Source: Spirosoma foliorum (GTDB lineage Bacteria > Bacteroidota > Bacteroidia > Cytophagales > Spirosomataceae). Taken from it: a stretch of DNA of 64,000 nt. The stretch lies in the NCBI RefSeq assembly GCF_014117325.1, contig NZ_CP059732.1, positions 1,674,001 through 1,738,000 on the forward strand, read 5' to 3'. The translations under genes were made by a program, and so were the position numbers. Position 1 is the first letter of the stretch. Every line of letters begins with the position of its first letter. Below, one piece after another: positions 8,876 through 18,059 of this stretch. The notes beneath the pieces were generated by a model, which was not told the DNA's origin, did not search any database, and was given only the letters and a program-made list of their open reading frames with translations.

Positions 8876-10066
8876 ATGAAAATCATTGACATCCGTACGC
8901 GCTGCGTCGCTATTCCCCTCAATGCTCAATTGCGCCACAACACGGGCGTGCACCCCGGCTATTTTCTGCGCACGATTCTCGAAGTTATTACCGACGAAGG
9001 TTTCGTTGGGTTAGGTGAAGTAGGAGGGGGCGATCAGCGGGGAGCGCTGCAAAAACTGAAGCCTCGAATCGTTGGCGAAGACCCGTTTCACCTCGAAAAA
9101 ATCAAGCTGAAAGTACTTCGCAGCATTTATTACATGTCGAACGCCCGGCTTTACGCAGCCATCGAAATGGCCTGTCTCGATATCCAGGGCAAAGTACTAA
9201 ATCGCCCTCTGAGTGATTTGCTGGGCGGGCGCGTTCGCGATGAAGTACCCTTTATCGCCTACCTGTTCTGGCGCTACGACCGTCCCGGTGGAGGGCACGA
9301 TGAAACGCCAGAGGACATGGCGGATTTCTGCGTCGAACTACACGAAACGCTGGGCGTCAATTCGATGAAGCTGAAAGCAGGGGTAAAATCACCGAAAGAA
9401 GAAGCACGAGTGCTGGAGCTTTGCCGGGAGAAACTCGGCGACGACTTCGGCCTTCGCATCGACCCGAACGGCCTTTGGTCGGTGCAAACGGCGGTACAGA
9501 TCGGGCGTCGGCTGGAAGACCTCAACATCGAATATTTTGAAGATCCATCGTGGGGGCTTGAAGGCAACGCGGCCGTTCGGAAACAGATACGGATCCCAAT
9601 TGCCACCAACATGTATCCGGCCAAATTCGATGATCTGGCTCCGGCCATTCGGATGGGGGCGGTCGATATTGTGCTGACTGACATTCACTATTGGGAAGGA
9701 CCTCGTGGGGTGAAAGATCTGGCTGCGGTTTGTAATACGTTCAATCTGGGCGTTGCCATGCACTCTGGGGCTGAATTCGGTATCGAACTGGCGGCCATGA
9801 TTCACACCGCTTCGACCATTCCCCAAATGAATTTCGCGGGCGACGCACATTATCATTACCTCACCGACGACATCATCGAAGGCGGACTGATGAAGTATGA
9901 AAATGGCTGTATAAAAGTCCCAACGGGCCCCGGCTTAGGCGTGTCGCTGGATGAAGATAAGATGAAGCATTACGAGAACTATTACGAAGAAAAAGGCGAT
10001 TACTACGCCCGTTTCCATCAGGACCCGTACCGCCCCGATTGGTTTCCGACGGTTGGTGGAATGTAA
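8876..10066 (+). CDS. Enolase-superfamily sugar-acid dehydratase, glucarate-dehydratase-like
   Basis: The 396-residue protein has the N-terminal capping domain and C-terminal barrel of the mandelate racemase/enolase superfamily. The K-x-K acid/base pair is Lys165/Lys167 (SMKLKAG). Metal ligands are Asp196 (RIDPNG), Glu222 (FEDPSW) and Asn245 (ATNM). The Asp269...His296 dyad lies in LTDIHYW and MHSGAEFG. Asn as the third ligand together with KxK is the glucarate-dehydratase pattern. Such enzymes remove water from an aldarate or aldonate to give a 2-keto-3-deoxy acid. The exact substrate is not determined by sequence. It lies between xylanases and a dehydrogenase, fitting an oxidative sugar-acid pathway. 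No signal peptide; cytoplasmic. Confidence 0.87.
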   Translation: MKIIDIRTRCVAIPLNAQLRHNTGVHPGYFLRTILEVITDEGFVGLGEVGGGDQRGALQKLKPRIVGEDPFHLEKIKLKVLRSIYYMSNARLYAAIEMACLDIQGKVLNRPLSDLLGGRVRDEVPFIAYLFWRYDRPGGGHDETPEDMADFCVELHETLGVNSMKLKAGVKSPKEEARVLELCREKLGDDFGLRIDPNGLWSVQTAVQIGRRLEDLNIEYFEDPSWGLEGNAAVRKQIRIPIATNMYPAKFDDLAPAIRMGAVDIVLTDIHYWEGPRGVKDLAAVCNTFNLGVAMHSGAEFGIELAAMIHTASTIPQMNFAGDAHYHYLTDDIIEGGLMKYENGCIKVPTGPGLGVSLDEDKMKHYENYYEEKGDYYARFHQDPYRPDWFPTVGGM

Positions 10067-10076
10067 TTTTTCTTTC

Positions 10077-10159
10077 GACAGGATTTACAAGATTGACATG
10101 ATTTCTAACGGAAGACAAATCCTGTTTATCCGAACGTCGGCCCGGCTGTAAATCCTGTC
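10077..10159. repeat. Intergenic inverted repeat with GACAGGATTTACA arms
   Basis: GACAGGATTTACA (10077-10089) and its exact complement (10147-10159) face each other across 57 bases, with further partial pairing inside (AGACAAATCCTGTTTATC). This type of palindrome is common between Bacteroidota genes. It could act as an mRNA-stabilising or processing hairpin between the dehydratase and the SDR gene. Confidence 0.75.
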
Positions 10160-10177
10160 AGAAAAAAGACGAACAAA

Positions 10178-10966
10178 ATGCGCTTAAAAAATAAAAAAGC
10201 CCTCGTCACTGGGGCATCGCAGGGAATTGGTAAAGCCATTGCCTTGCAACTAGCCGAAGAAGGCTGCGACGTAGTTGTGCATTACCACGAAAACTGGGAA
10301 GATGCCGAAACCGTTGCGGACACTATTCGACAGAAAGGTGGTACAGCGCATCTGTTACAAGCCGATTTGCAGAAAACATCCGAGGCTATCCAGCTTGGCG
10401 AGCAAGCCTGGGATGTGGCTGGTGGTTTGGATATTCTGGTGAACAATGCGGGTGTTTCGTACAAAAAACACTTTCTGGACGTAACGGTGGCCGATTTTGA
10501 GCAATTCAATAACGTCAACTTCCAAAGCACTACGTTCCTGACACAATCGGTTGCCCGAAACATGGTGAAGCACAACGTAACGGGGAGCATCTGGACTATT
10601 ACGTCGGTCAATGGCATTCGGCCGGGACTGGGCCTGACGCTCTACGGAGCCACAAAAGGGGCGCTTGAAACACTCATGAAAGGCGTAGCAATGGAGTTGG
10701 GACCGCACAACATCCGGGTTAATACCCTAGCGATTGGCGCTGTGCAGACCGACATCAATCGGGGAGTGTGGGGAAACCCGGCTTTGCTTCAGGAAGTGAA
10801 TGACGGTATACCCGCAGGGCGATTGGGGCAACCTGAGGAAATCGCTGGTGTGTTGGTCGATTTAATTGCATCAGGCAGCTACATGACCGGTTCGACCATC
10901 ACCATCGACGGCGGTTTATTGCTGATGCGGGGCTATGGAAAACTGGGACCTTACAGAGACGCTTAA
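10178..10966 (+). CDS. Short-chain dehydrogenase/reductase (SDR)
   Basis: A complete 262-residue classical SDR: cofactor loop TGASQGIG (11-18), NNAG (89-92), catalytic Ser143, Tyr156 and Lys160 (YGATK), and a C-terminal ITIDGG motif. Classical SDRs of this type oxidise sugars, polyols or hydroxy acids with NAD(P). Placed among a sugar-acid dehydratase, a lactonase and an aldolase, it may be the sugar or uronate dehydrogenase that starts the oxidative route. The neighbourhood supports that role; the sequence does not fix the substrate. The GH2 gene starts 14 bases downstream. Confidence 0.92.
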   Translation: MRLKNKKALVTGASQGIGKAIALQLAEEGCDVVVHYHENWEDAETVADTIRQKGGTAHLLQADLQKTSEAIQLGEQAWDVAGGLDILVNNAGVSYKKHFLDVTVADFEQFNNVNFQSTTFLTQSVARNMVKHNVTGSIWTITSVNGIRPGLGLTLYGATKGALETLMKGVAMELGPHNIRVNTLAIGAVQTDINRGVWGNPALLQEVNDGIPAGRLGQPEEIAGVLVDLIASGSYMTGSTITIDGGLLLMRGYGKLGPYRDA

Positions 10967-10979
10967 CCTCAATCATACG

Positions 10980-13838
10980 ATGAAGAACCTTACTCTTTTC
11001 ATTCTCAGTTTGCTGCTGTCGAATTTCGTTTCGGCTCAGTCCGATACGACTGCTCCAAAGCTCTGGCAGCCTTATCGCATTACCCCTCGAACGGGAGCGC
11101 AACATATATCCTTGTCGGGCGATGGTTGGGAACTGTCGCATACCGATGCGCCCATAACCGACCTGAAGGCTCCTCGTCAAGATGCGTTTCAGACCAGCAT
11201 TCCGAACTCGGTGCACTGGTCGTATTTCAAGGCTGGAAAACTACCCCATCCGTATTACCACAAAAACTCCGACCAGTATAAGTTTATGGATGAGAAAGCG
11301 TGGTACTACCGCAAATCGTTTTCGACACCCGCCAGTGCGAAATCCGGTAGCTACGTTTTCCTGTGCTTCGATGGGGTCGATTACTTCTCAAAAGTCTGGC
11401 TAAACGGTACGTTGGTGGGCGTGCACGAAGGCATGTTCGGCGGACCAACTGTTGAAATCGGTAAGCTGCTGAAAGCGAGTGGACAAAACGAATTGCTGGT
11501 GGAAGTGCGGGCGGGCAATTGGGGTAATAAAGCCACTGATTACGAAAGTCTGCCCCGAAATAGTAATGGGGAGTACATGATTGAGATGCGCAAAGGCTAC
11601 AACCCACGCGCCAGTGGCCGGATTATCAAACCCTGGGTTATTTCGGGGAGTTCGGGTTGCGAGATGTTTTTCAGCGTGGGCATGTGGCAGGATGTTCGGC
11701 TCGAAATCGTGCAACCCTATCACCTCGAACGGCCTTACCTGACCACGACATCTATCCAGAACGGAAAAGCAACGCTCCACTTCGCAAGTGAAGTACTGGT
11801 CGATACCACTTCACTAGGTTACCAGTTGCATCCGTGGAAAAACGCGCAGATGCACCATTACGATGGCCGTGTACCGGGCACTACACTTTCCAATGCCAGC
11901 TTATCCGTAGTAGTCGAACTGGTTGATAAAGCGGGAAAAGTTGCCTTTACGCAGGAGAAACCATTCAAAGCCTTCAAAGGGCGTACCTGGTTTGACGATG
12001 AGTTAACCGTAACGAATCCCAAGCTCTGGCATCCGAACGGACTGGGCGAAGCCAATCTGTACACGGTTCGAGTGGTGCTCAAAAAAGATCATCAGGTTGT
12101 CGATCAGATTCAATTTCCGTTTGGCATACGTACTATTGAGCGGGTTGCGTCGGCTGGCCCGCGTACTGCCGATCGCTGGGAAAACTGGCAGTTTGTGGTC
12201 AATGGCCGGACGTTTTTTGTGAAAGGCATGAACTTCACTCCACAGGACGTACTGCTCGAAACCTCGAAAGAACGCTATCGATGGACACTGGAAGCCGCAA
12301 AAAAAATGGGCGTTCAATTGATCCGCATCTGGGGCGGTGGCCTACTCGAAACTGAGCACTTCTACGAAATCTGTAACGAGTTGGGCATCATGGTCTGGCA
12401 GGATTTCCCGATTGGTAATCAGGATACCCCTTTGTATCCACAGGATATTTGGGAAGCGCAGGTTGTACAAACCATCGTTCGGTTGCGGAATCATCCATCG
12501 CTGGCGGTTTGGTGCGGAGGCAACGAATTTAATCCATATTCCTACGGCAACGCGGCCACGATGGGCATTTTGGAGCGCAATCTGGACATTTTCGATAAAT
12601 CTCGACTTTACGTCCGTACCACGCCTGACGATGGCAGCCTTCATACTTACCCCGACATGGACCCGACCTGGTACGGTGTTGGCTACCGCTACGAACCCTG
12701 GATATCAGAAACGGGAATGCACTCGATGCCTGAGGCCAACTTGTTCTACGAAACCGTTGATAACAAAGAGTTTACTGGATTGGGCCGCATGTGGGACAAG
12801 GAATTTTACAAAGACCACCCAGAGTTCATTCACCACTTTACCGAATACGGCCCCAGCCGCGTACCGCGCATGCTGAGTCGGGCATCACATATTGCCGACA
12901 TGAATGATCCGACTATCGAAGCCGTGACCGAAGCGTCGCAGGTTGGAGCGGGTGAGTTTTATCAGGTGTTCTCCGAAAAAATGCAGGGCAATTATCCGGT
13001 TACGACGGGGTTGCTACCGTGGGTATTCAAACGCCACTGGCCCGTCATTGCCATTCAGATGATGGACTGGTTTGGCAACGCGGGTGCTCCCTATTACTTT
13101 CTCAAACGTACCTACGAGCCTACACATATTGCAGTTGACATTCCGCGTCTGCTCTGGAAAGCCGGTGAACGGATTAAGCTGCCCGTCAACGTAATGCATT
13201 CGTTACCACCGGCGATACCCGGCGCAACAATTTCCGTACAGGTTCTCGATGATACATTCAAACAACTCTGGAAGAAAGAGCAAAAAGTGAATGTAGCAGG
13301 TGGTACCTCGGTGAGTTCTGCGAATCTGGGCGAGTATGTTATTCCAGCGGACTACCGCGACCGATACATACTCATCGTTGCCGAACTTCGGACCGCTTCG
13401 GGCAAGCTTCTATCGCGGTCGACCTATTATCCCCGCAGTTTGTCGATGCTCGAAAACGAAGAATTTTATCAGAAATATATCAGCAACCCAATTCCCTGGC
13501 CGACGCTCGAAAAAGGTCCATTTCTGAAACCGACCGTTGCCCGAACCACTACGTCGCTGACGGCTTCGGTTCTGAGTCAGAAACCTACCGGAGCAGATCA
13601 AAGTCAGCTTCGGGTGAAGGTTACCAATACGGGGAAAGTCCCCGCATTCATGGCCAAGCTGGACATTACAGGAACGAAGCGGGCCATAGTGGCATCCGAC
13701 AATTTTACCTGGATTGCCCCCGGCGAAACACAGGAGATAGACCTCAATGTGATCTGGCGCGAACCGACGACCCGACCAAACGCAAACCTGACCGTCAGTG
13801 CCTGGAATGCTGCCCCTACAACCGCTAAACTCCCTTAA
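10980..13838 (+). CDS. Glycoside hydrolase family 2 protein (beta-mannosidase/exo-glucosaminidase-like)
   Basis: Start ATG 10980 gives 952 residues with a Sec signal peptide (NFVSAQ). An upstream in-frame ATG at 10935 overlaps the SDR gene and was rejected. The order is a jelly-roll sugar-binding domain (about 60-230), an immunoglobulin-like domain, and a TIM barrel with the general acid Glu516 (WCGGNEF) and probable nucleophile Glu577 (ISETGMHS). C-terminal beta domains follow. The motif set fits the beta-mannosidase/exo-beta-glucosaminidase side of GH2 better than beta-galactosidase. It probably trims oligosaccharides in the periplasm before import; specificity is unproven. Confidence 0.88.
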   Translation: MKNLTLFILSLLLSNFVSAQSDTTAPKLWQPYRITPRTGAQHISLSGDGWELSHTDAPITDLKAPRQDAFQTSIPNSVHWSYFKAGKLPHPYYHKNSDQYKFMDEKAWYYRKSFSTPASAKSGSYVFLCFDGVDYFSKVWLNGTLVGVHEGMFGGPTVEIGKLLKASGQNELLVEVRAGNWGNKATDYESLPRNSNGEYMIEMRKGYNPRASGRIIKPWVISGSSGCEMFFSVGMWQDVRLEIVQPYHLERPYLTTTSIQNGKATLHFASEVLVDTTSLGYQLHPWKNAQMHHYDGRVPGTTLSNASLSVVVELVDKAGKVAFTQEKPFKAFKGRTWFDDELTVTNPKLWHPNGLGEANLYTVRVVLKKDHQVVDQIQFPFGIRTIERVASAGPRTADRWENWQFVVNGRTFFVKGMNFTPQDVLLETSKERYRWTLEAAKKMGVQLIRIWGGGLLETEHFYEICNELGIMVWQDFPIGNQDTPLYPQDIWEAQVVQTIVRLRNHPSLAVWCGGNEFNPYSYGNAATMGILERNLDIFDKSRLYVRTTPDDGSLHTYPDMDPTWYGVGYRYEPWISETGMHSMPEANLFYETVDNKEFTGLGRMWDKEFYKDHPEFIHHFTEYGPSRVPRMLSRASHIADMNDPTIEAVTEASQVGAGEFYQVFSEKMQGNYPVTTGLLPWVFKRHWPVIAIQMMDWFGNAGAPYYFLKRTYEPTHIAVDIPRLLWKAGERIKLPVNVMHSLPPAIPGATISVQVLDDTFKQLWKKEQKVNVAGGTSVSSANLGEYVIPADYRDRYILIVAELRTASGKLLSRSTYYPRSLSMLENEEFYQKYISNPIPWPTLEKGPFLKPTVARTTTSLTASVLSQKPTGADQSQLRVKVTNTGKVPAFMAKLDITGTKRAIVASDNFTWIAPGETQEIDLNVIWREPTTRPNANLTVSAWNAAPTTAKLP

Positions 13839-13840
13839 TC

Positions 13841-15097
13841 ATGGTTGACTCACCTCCTTCGCTCACGAAAAAAACGACTGGCTTCCGCTGGGAGTTGCTG
13901 GCATTGCTCTGGCTGGCGTTCTTCCTGAACCAGGCCGACCGGCAGATTTTCAGTGTCGTATTACCGCTCATTCGGAAAGACCTTGGCCTGACCGATGCCC
14001 AACTCGGCCTGATTGCGTCGGCGCTAGTCTGGACCTATGGGTTATTGGTTCCCATTGCCGGGTTCATCGGCGACCGATTTTCGCGCCGGAATATTCTCGG
14101 CTTTTGTCTACTGTTCTGGTCGTGCGCTACGTTGCTGACGGGTTTTTGTTCGAGCGTAGTCCAGTTCATTGCGCTACGTGGCATGGCAACGGGTGGTGGC
14201 GAAGCATTTTACGCGCCTTCGGCGAATGCGCTGTTAGGCGAAACCTACAAGGAAAAACGCTCGTTTGCGCTGTCCATTCACCAAACAGCGGTGTACTTCG
14301 GGATTATTCTAAGCGGCATTATTGCTGGCTACATCGGCGAACACTACGGCTGGCAAAAAGCGTTTTATCTATTTGGTAGTCTGGGGGTTGTGCTGGCGTT
14401 CGTATTCTTTACCCGAATCCCGAAAGATGTTGTTGTATCGACGGCCGAAAGTCAGCAACAGATGTGGGCCGAAATTGGTAAAACAGCGCGTATCGTCGCC
14501 CGAAAACCTACCGTGATCATGCTCACCTTGGGCTTTGGTTGTATGGTGTTCGTGAACGTCGGGTACCTAACTTGGATGCCGTCGTTTCTGGTCGATAAAT
14601 TCAATATGAGTTTGACGGATGCAGGTTTTTCGTCCCTGTTTTACCATCATCTCGGGGCGTTTTTAGGGGTGCTGTCAGGAGCTAAAATTTCAGATTATTA
14701 CGCTAAATCCAACCCCCGAAGTCGCCTGGTTGTGCAGGCACTGGGGTTGCTGCTGGGAGCGCCGTTCATCTACGGCATCAGCATGAGCAATACGCAAGTG
14801 CTTACCTACATAGCCTTGTTTCTGTTTGGCATTTTCCGGGGATGGTATGATTCCAACATCGTAGCCTCGCTTTACGAAGTGGTATCGCCTAAAATTCGGT
14901 CGTCGGCCTACGGGCTTATGCTGGCCTGCGCCTTTCTGATCGGCTCGTTTGCCCCCTTTTTACTGGGTGTTTTAAAACCAACATTAGGGCTGACAGCTGG
15001 GCTGGCTAGCTTATCGGGCGTGTACGTGCTGGGAAGTCTGTTTCTCTGGGCGGGAGCCTTCCTGTTTTTCGACCGGGATAAAGAAGTTAGCCAATAA
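13841..15097 (+). CDS. MFS transporter, anion:cation symporter type (hexuronate/sugar-acid carrier-like)
   Basis: The 418-residue inner membrane protein has about 12 hydrophobic segments. After the first segment it carries NQADRQIFSVVLPLIRKDL, and between TM2 and TM3 GDRFSRRNILG, the major facilitator signature. The pattern resembles ACS-family carriers such as hexuronate (ExuT) or galactonate transporters. It begins 2 bases after the GH2 stop and ends 3 bases before the lactonase gene, so translational coupling is likely. Import of uronic or aldonic acids would supply the dehydratase and aldolase encoded here; that link is inference. Confidence 0.88.
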   Translation: MVDSPPSLTKKTTGFRWELLALLWLAFFLNQADRQIFSVVLPLIRKDLGLTDAQLGLIASALVWTYGLLVPIAGFIGDRFSRRNILGFCLLFWSCATLLTGFCSSVVQFIALRGMATGGGEAFYAPSANALLGETYKEKRSFALSIHQTAVYFGIILSGIIAGYIGEHYGWQKAFYLFGSLGVVLAFVFFTRIPKDVVVSTAESQQQMWAEIGKTARIVARKPTVIMLTLGFGCMVFVNVGYLTWMPSFLVDKFNMSLTDAGFSSLFYHHLGAFLGVLSGAKISDYYAKSNPRSRLVVQALGLLLGAPFIYGISMSNTQVLTYIALFLFGIFRGWYDSNIVASLYEVVSPKIRSSAYGLMLACAFLIGSFAPFLLGVLKPTLGLTAGLASLSGVYVLGSLFLWAGAFLFFDRDKEVSQ

Positions 15098-15100
15098 GTT

Positions 15101-15961
15101 ATGATGAACACGCTATCAAAACCAGCTATTTCAACGAAAGACCCACTGACTACGTTGGCAACCGGGCTTAACTTTCCCGAAGGTCCTGCGTTTGCGGCTG
15201 ACGGAAGCTTGTGGGCAGTTGAATTGAAAGGCGAAAGTCTGGTTCAGTACAAAAACGGAAAGCTAAAACGCTTTCGTGTGGGTGGAGGACCGAATGGCAT
15301 TGCCATCGATAAACAGGGAGCGGTCTGGTTTTGCGATTCGGCGCAACGCAGCATCCGGCGCTTCGATCCAGTCACCGAAAAAGTGGAAACCATTCTGGAT
15401 AACATAGATGGTGAACCGCTTAACAAACCCAATGATCTGGCATTCGATTCCGCAGGTAATCTGGTCTTTACCTGTCCCGGCGAATCGCGTCAGGAACCGA
15501 CTGGCTACGCTGTTGTCCGAATGCACGATGGTAGTGCGAAGAAATTTACCACAGAGAAATACTTCCCGAATGGGCTGGCATTCAGCGCCGATGGTAAAAC
15601 ACTGGTGCTAGCCGAAACCTACAAACATCGACTCTGGAAAGGCAACTGGAATGCGGCAACCGGCGAGTGGATTGATGCGGCTGTATGGGCAACGGTTGAA
15701 GGCCCACAGGGACCGGGTGGACCCGATGGCATGGCGTTTGGCGAAGATGGAAATCTATATGTAGCCGTCTACGGAACGGGTTATATCCACGTCGTTTCGC
15801 CCGAAGGAAAAGTCATTCAAAAAATCGATACCGCTGGCCAGAACCCAACGAATTGCGCCTTCGATCCAACGGGCAAACTCGGTCTGGTCGTTACCGAAGC
15901 AGAAAAAGGGCAGTTAAAAACTGTAGCGATAAATACAAAAGGAATCACATTATTCAATTGA
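15101..15961 (+). CDS. SMP-30/gluconolactonase/LRE family protein
   Basis: The 286-residue six-bladed propeller has the family's opening (GLNFPEGPAFAADGSLWAVE) with the metal-ligand glutamate. KPNDLAFDSAGNLVFT carries the conserved Asn, and GGPDGMAFGEDGNLYVA the Asp. Such enzymes hydrolyse aldonolactones or uronolactones with a divalent metal. No signal peptide is seen, so it is cytoplasmic. It sits between the importer and the RraA-type aldolase gene, giving the lactonase step of an oxidative sugar pathway. The start could be ATG 15104 instead of 15101, one codon shorter. Confidence 0.9.
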   Translation: MMNTLSKPAISTKDPLTTLATGLNFPEGPAFAADGSLWAVELKGESLVQYKNGKLKRFRVGGGPNGIAIDKQGAVWFCDSAQRSIRRFDPVTEKVETILDNIDGEPLNKPNDLAFDSAGNLVFTCPGESRQEPTGYAVVRMHDGSAKKFTTEKYFPNGLAFSADGKTLVLAETYKHRLWKGNWNAATGEWIDAAVWATVEGPQGPGGPDGMAFGEDGNLYVAVYGTGYIHVVSPEGKVIQKIDTAGQNPTNCAFDPTGKLGLVVTEAEKGQLKTVAINTKGITLFN

Positions 15962-15986
15962 TTATAAACTATCTAAACGAAAAATC

Positions 15987-16731
15987 ATGAGTGTCGATCA
16001 GTATAAGAAAGAAGTCGGATTGATGAATCTGGAGAAGTTGATCGAAAAGCGTGAAGGCGTTTCCGACACCACGTTCCCTATCCCCGACAAAGAGTTATTG
16101 CAACGGTTTGAGCAGCTCTATACGGGGGCTGTCAATGACGTCATGCGCGAATTTTGTCTCTTGAATCAGGCATTGCCCGGTCATATTTTACCCTTACGCG
16201 AGTACCGGACGGTGGCGGGTTTTGCCTTCACGGTAAAAAGCGCACCCAACGCCATGATTCGGGGTGAAATGGAATTCCGTACACAAATGCTCGAAGAGAT
16301 GCACGAAGACGCCTTTATCGTTTGGGATACCACCAATGATAGCAAGGCTACGCTTTGGGGGGGGCGTTATGACGGCAACGGCCAAAGGCAAGAAGGTGAA
16401 AGCGGCCTGCATCGATGGGGGTATTCGCGATACGCACCAGATTCTGGAAGCCGAACTACCGGTATTCTATAAGTATCGAATCTCGAACGGTAGTCTGGGT
16501 CGATGTCTCATTACGCATTATCAGGTCACGATTCAGATTGGCGACGTAACCATTAAACCCGGCGACTTGGTTTTGGGCGATATTGATGGCGTACTGGTTG
16601 TTCCGCGCGAGATCGCGTATAACGTACTCATGCGGGCTGAGGAAATTATTGCGAACGAAAAGATGATTTTTAATTGGGTTCACGAAGGACAAACGATTCA
16701 GGAAATCACGGAAAAAGGTGGTTATTTTTGA
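15987..16731 (+). pseudogene. RraA/HMG-aldolase family gene interrupted by a +1 frameshift in a G8 run
   Basis: The N-terminal part reads from 15987 in one frame and the C-terminal part up to 16731 in the next. The switch falls in eight consecutive G (16357-16364). With seven G the sequence reads TLWGGVMTATAKGKKVKAAC and gives one continuous protein of about 247 residues. Visible motifs are CIDGGIRD and GDLVLGDIDGVLVVPRE, which form the metal and keto-acid site of RraA-like 4-hydroxy-4-methyl-2-oxoglutarate aldolases. Its place after a lactonase and a dehydratase suggests cleavage of a keto-deoxy sugar acid. Uncorrected, translation ends at 16472 after 161 residues. Sequencing error, mutation or slippage are all possible. 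Confidence 0.85.
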
Positions 16732-16863
16732 GTAGAACGATACCCGAATGTGCTCCTAATCGTGACCAATAGTGTTTTTGCATAAATACTAGAGTTGTTT
16801 AAACTTTTATAAATAGGCATAAAGTTGAGTGTTTTTGTCATGAACTGTGTCAAAAAACAAGTT

Positions 16864-17865
16864 TTAAGCCAAATTTTGTTTGGATAGGCTGAACCCATTG
16901 ACGAATTCAATATTCTTCTTCACCACCACAAACACCTGATGCAACAACTTATTCATCACCGCCACCATCGCCACTTTGTGGCATTTACCCTTGGCCCGTA
17001 GCCGATCATAAAGCGCTTTACAGCCCAAATTGTATTTACGGGCCGAACGAGCTGCCATGTATAAAAGGCCCCGTACATACCCTAAACCCGTGCGGGCCAT
17101 CCGACCACGCCGACGAACCGAACTGCCCGATTGAGTTTGACTGGGGGCAATGCCCACGAACTTAGCTACCGCTTTGGCTGACTCGAATCCAGCCAGCCCA
17201 TTGGTGGCCGTGCACAAGGCTTGAGAGGAAGCCGGCCCAATCCCCTTGACCCGCTGCATCCGCTCCGAAATGGCCTGCAACTCCTGTTGACTCAGCTGAT
17301 CCAGTTCCTCTTCAAAGAGCGCAATCTGAGTCAGGTAGCTCTGTTGGAGAACCAGCAGGCTAGCCTTGACTTTCTGACTGGCCCGGGGGTCGAACGACAG
17401 CGCATGAAGCTGATTAGCCACCGCTTGCTGACTGATTCGCAGGTCGTTGAGGTGTTTGTGCTGTTGGCGAAGCTGATGTAGAGACTCATCGGCCAGTTGC
17501 GAAGGCTGGGGCTGAAAGACTTGTCCGTAGCGCGCCAATAGTGCCGCATCGCTCCGGTCGGTCTTGCTGATAGACTTCAGAGTGGCGGCAAAGCCTTTGC
17601 TTTGGTTGGGCGTAAGGAGGCTAAAGGGGCGATTTTGCAGGGCTAATACCCAAGCTAATCGAGCCGAATAGGTACCTGTATGCTCGAAAATGAGGTGGCT
17701 ATTGGCGGGCAGTTCAGCAGCCCATTGCTCAATGGAGTCCGCTTGGTTGGGCAGGGTTTGATAGGCCCATTGGGGTTGCCCATTGGCATCGATTCCGATT
17801 TGGTAGCTGATGTGTAAGGTCTCTTTACTGACATCAACCCCGTAATAGATAGCTGGTTGGTTCAT
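16864..17865 (-). CDS. IS110-family transposase (DEDD/RuvC-like recombinase)
   Basis: The intact 333-residue protein has an N-terminal RuvC-like domain with the DEDD set at Asp11 (YGVDVSK), Glu61 (IFEHTG), Asp103 and Asp106 (KTDRSDA). A helical linker (about 120-200) is followed by the C-terminal Transposase_20 domain, with a helix-hairpin-helix-like VKGIGPASSQAL (207-218) and a serine-rich PSQTQSGSSV (241-250) that should contain the catalytic serine. In IS110 elements this recombinase acts with an element-encoded RNA that pairs with donor and target DNA. The gene lies on the opposite strand to its neighbours. The reading frame looks functional. Confidence 0.96.
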   Translation of the reverse strand: MNQPAIYYGVDVSKETLHISYQIGIDANGQPQWAYQTLPNQADSIEQWAAELPANSHLIFEHTGTYSARLAWVLALQNRPFSLLTPNQSKGFAATLKSISKTDRSDAALLARYGQVFQPQPSQLADESLHQLRQQHKHLNDLRISQQAVANQLHALSFDPRASQKVKASLLVLQQSYLTQIALFEEELDQLSQQELQAISERMQRVKGIGPASSQALCTATNGLAGFESAKAVAKFVGIAPSQTQSGSSVRRRGRMARTGLGYVRGLLYMAARSARKYNLGCKALYDRLRAKGKCHKVAMVAVMNKLLHQVFVVVKKNIEFVNGFSLSKQNLA

Positions 17866-17879
17866 GCTAAAAACGAAAA

Positions 17880-18050
17880 AAGCGGGATACTACTCATGCT
17901 CTCGACATCATTGTGAAACGGGCTATATGCCCACTGAACTGTCCGGGTTCCATGAGATTGGCTCTCCAGGCTACCGATCATGACAACCGGTCTTTTAGAC
18001 CATCCCGACGTAGGTATGACCTGGAGAACCAAAGATTATTTGTTCAGAGC
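17880..18050 (-). ncRNA. Candidate bridge-RNA region upstream of the IS110 recombinase
   Basis: IS110-group elements encode a structured guide (bridge) RNA in the non-coding end upstream of the recombinase. Here that end is long and rich in pairing. GGTCT-TTT-AGACC (17989-18001) is a perfect hairpin, and TCTCCAGG (17963-17970) pairs with CCTGGAGA (18020-18027) around it. Ends, strand of transcription and loop sequences are not proven; the limits are approximate. Position and foldability are seen; the role is inferred from the family. Confidence 0.4.
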
Positions 18051-18059
18051 AAACTTACA

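Noticed and set aside
9274..9856. Overlapping minus-strand open frames of 136 and 155 codons
   Set aside because: They are antisense to the dehydratase gene and encode low-complexity, Arg/Ser-rich sequence without homology I can recognise.
11858..12317. Antisense frames inside the GH2 gene
   Set aside because: No conserved features, and the sense strand encodes the catalytic GH2 domains there.
16357..16364. Programmed ribosomal frameshifting in the RraA gene
   Set aside because: No downstream stimulatory structure was evident and RraA enzymes are not known to use it. A base error or mutation is simpler, so it is only kept as a possibility.
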